Of a DNA stretch of 5,399 nucleotides, positions 4,853 to 5,399 are shown piece by piece (position 1 is the stretch's first letter; each line of letters starts with the position of its first letter). This DNA is from an uncultured Clostridia bacterium (GTDB lineage Bacteria; Bacillota; Clostridia; Oscillospirales; Acutalibacteraceae): the NCBI GenBank assembly GCA_937912045.1, contig CALDPI010000301.1:1-5399 (forward strand). Reading direction: 5' to 3'. The notes beneath the pieces were generated by a model, which worked only from the letters and a program-made list of their open reading frames with translations, ran no database searches and was not told where the DNA came from. The position numbers and the translations under genes were made by a program.

Positions 4853-5399
4853 ATTTGTTTTCAATCTTTCCGTGCGTGAGCGTGAGCACCGTGTCACAAA
4901 TATCAAGTGCGGCGCGGCGGTGCGTAATCAGAATTACGGTCTTGTCGCGCTTGGTGCGCAGATTTTCAAGGAGCTTAAGCTCGGTTTCAATGTCGAGCGC
5001 GGAGGTGCACTCGTCAAGCAAAAGTATCGGTGCATCGGTGAGAAGCGCGCGTGCAATGGCAATGCGCTGCAGCTGCCCCTCCGAAAGACCGAGTCCGCGT
5101 TCGCCAATGGGCGTGTCAAAGCCCTGCGGCAGAGTTTTTATAAAATCGTAAATGACTGCCTGCTTTGTAGCGCTTTCAAGCTGCTCCTCCGAAACGTCGC
5201 CCGAAAGGAAGGTAATGTTTTCTCTTATCGTGCCCGAGAGAATCATATCGCCCTGCGGAACGTAGGAAAACAGTCTGCGCAGCCTTGAATCAAGCGGAAG
5301 GTTGCCGTCCTTGGTCTTAATAAACAGCTCGCCCTCGGTTTGCTTGTAAAGTCCCAAAAGCAGCCTGAAAAGTGTGCTCTTGCCCGTGCCCGATTCACC
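4851..5399 (-). CDS. ABC transporter, ATP-binding domain (5' part outside the window)
   Basis: The C-terminal 182 residues of an ABC ATPase; the frame is open to the window edge and begins inside the nucleotide-binding domain. Motifs in order are Walker A GESGTGKST at the very edge, the Q-loop FSYVPQGD followed by the exporter-type SGTIRENITF, the signature LSEGQLQR, Walker B ILLLDE with the D-loop SALD, and the H-loop ITHR. The catalytic glutamate and histidine are present, so it should hydrolyse ATP. SGTIRENI is typical of exporters with a membrane domain fused in front of the ATPase (MsbA/LmrA type), so about 350-400 residues are probably missing to the right. The signature has E for the second residue of LSGGQ, and Walker B has a C where A is usual (DECTSALD); both occur in active ATPases. 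The substrate is unknown. It converges on the HPr-like gene. Confidence 0.92.
   Translation of the reverse strand, partial: GESGTGKSTLFRLLLGLYKQTEGELFIKTKDGNLPLDSRLRRLFSYVPQGDMILSGTIRENITFLSGDVSEEQLESATKQAVIYDFIKTLPQGFDTPIGERGLGLSEGQLQRIAIARALLTDAPILLLDECTSALDIETELKLLENLRTKRDKTVILITHRRAALDICDTVLTLTHGKIENK

Noticed and set aside
4872..5288. + strand frame of 138 codons opposite the ABC transporter
   Set aside because: The - strand frame shows the full set of ABC motifs, and the + strand product has no recognisable features.
1..5399. Search for mobile elements, CRISPR arrays, phage genes, toxin-antitoxin or defence modules
   Set aside because: No transposase, integrase, spaced repeats or defence domains are seen. 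All genes are housekeeping or common families, so no new multi-gene system can be supported here.

Overview
The window looks like an ordinary chromosomal segment of a low-to-mid GC Firmicute of class Clostridia, plausibly an Oscillospiraceae/Ruminococcaceae-type gut bacterium. This rests on the alpha-operon order rpsM-rpsK-rpsD-rpoA-rplQ, the four-cysteine zinc form of S4, strong AGGAGG-type ribosome binding sites, classic TTGACA/TATAAT-like promoters, and an HPr-like protein of a kind I associate with Clostridia. The genus call is inference.

Layout. Positions 1-2539 (+ strand) hold the distal part of the S13/alpha operon: the last codons of rpsM, then rpsK (S11), rpsD (S4), rpoA (RNA polymerase alpha) and rplQ (L17). 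The only gaps are 90 bp before rpsD, which contain a neat hairpin just upstream of the rpsD ribosome binding site, and 77 bp before rpoA. The operon ends in two successive hairpins. The first is a very long stem with a T tract. The second is a bidirectional terminator shared with the convergent gene that follows.

Positions 2656-4460 (- strand) hold a two-gene unit: mtaB, the tRNA ms2t6A37 methylthiotransferase, which starts at a TTG codon behind a strong ribosome binding site, followed 17 bp later by a GNAT acetyltransferase. Between mtaB and the next gene lie two back-to-back sigma-A-type promoters, with an inverted repeat inside the mtaB promoter.

Positions 4575-4820 (+ strand) encode an 81-residue HPr-fold protein that lacks the phosphorylatable histidine but keeps the regulatory serine region, like Crh. 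A bidirectional terminator separates it from the convergent 3' part of an ABC transporter gene (- strand), which runs off the right edge exactly at its Walker A motif.

Working together: the left part supplies translation and transcription core machinery, mtaB modifies tRNAs that read ANN codons, and the HPr-like protein may be a regulatory remnant of the PTS system. I see no phage, insertion sequence, CRISPR, toxin-antitoxin or defence island, and no convincing undescribed multi-gene system. The most unusual items are the His-less HPr homologue and the divergent promoter region in front of it.
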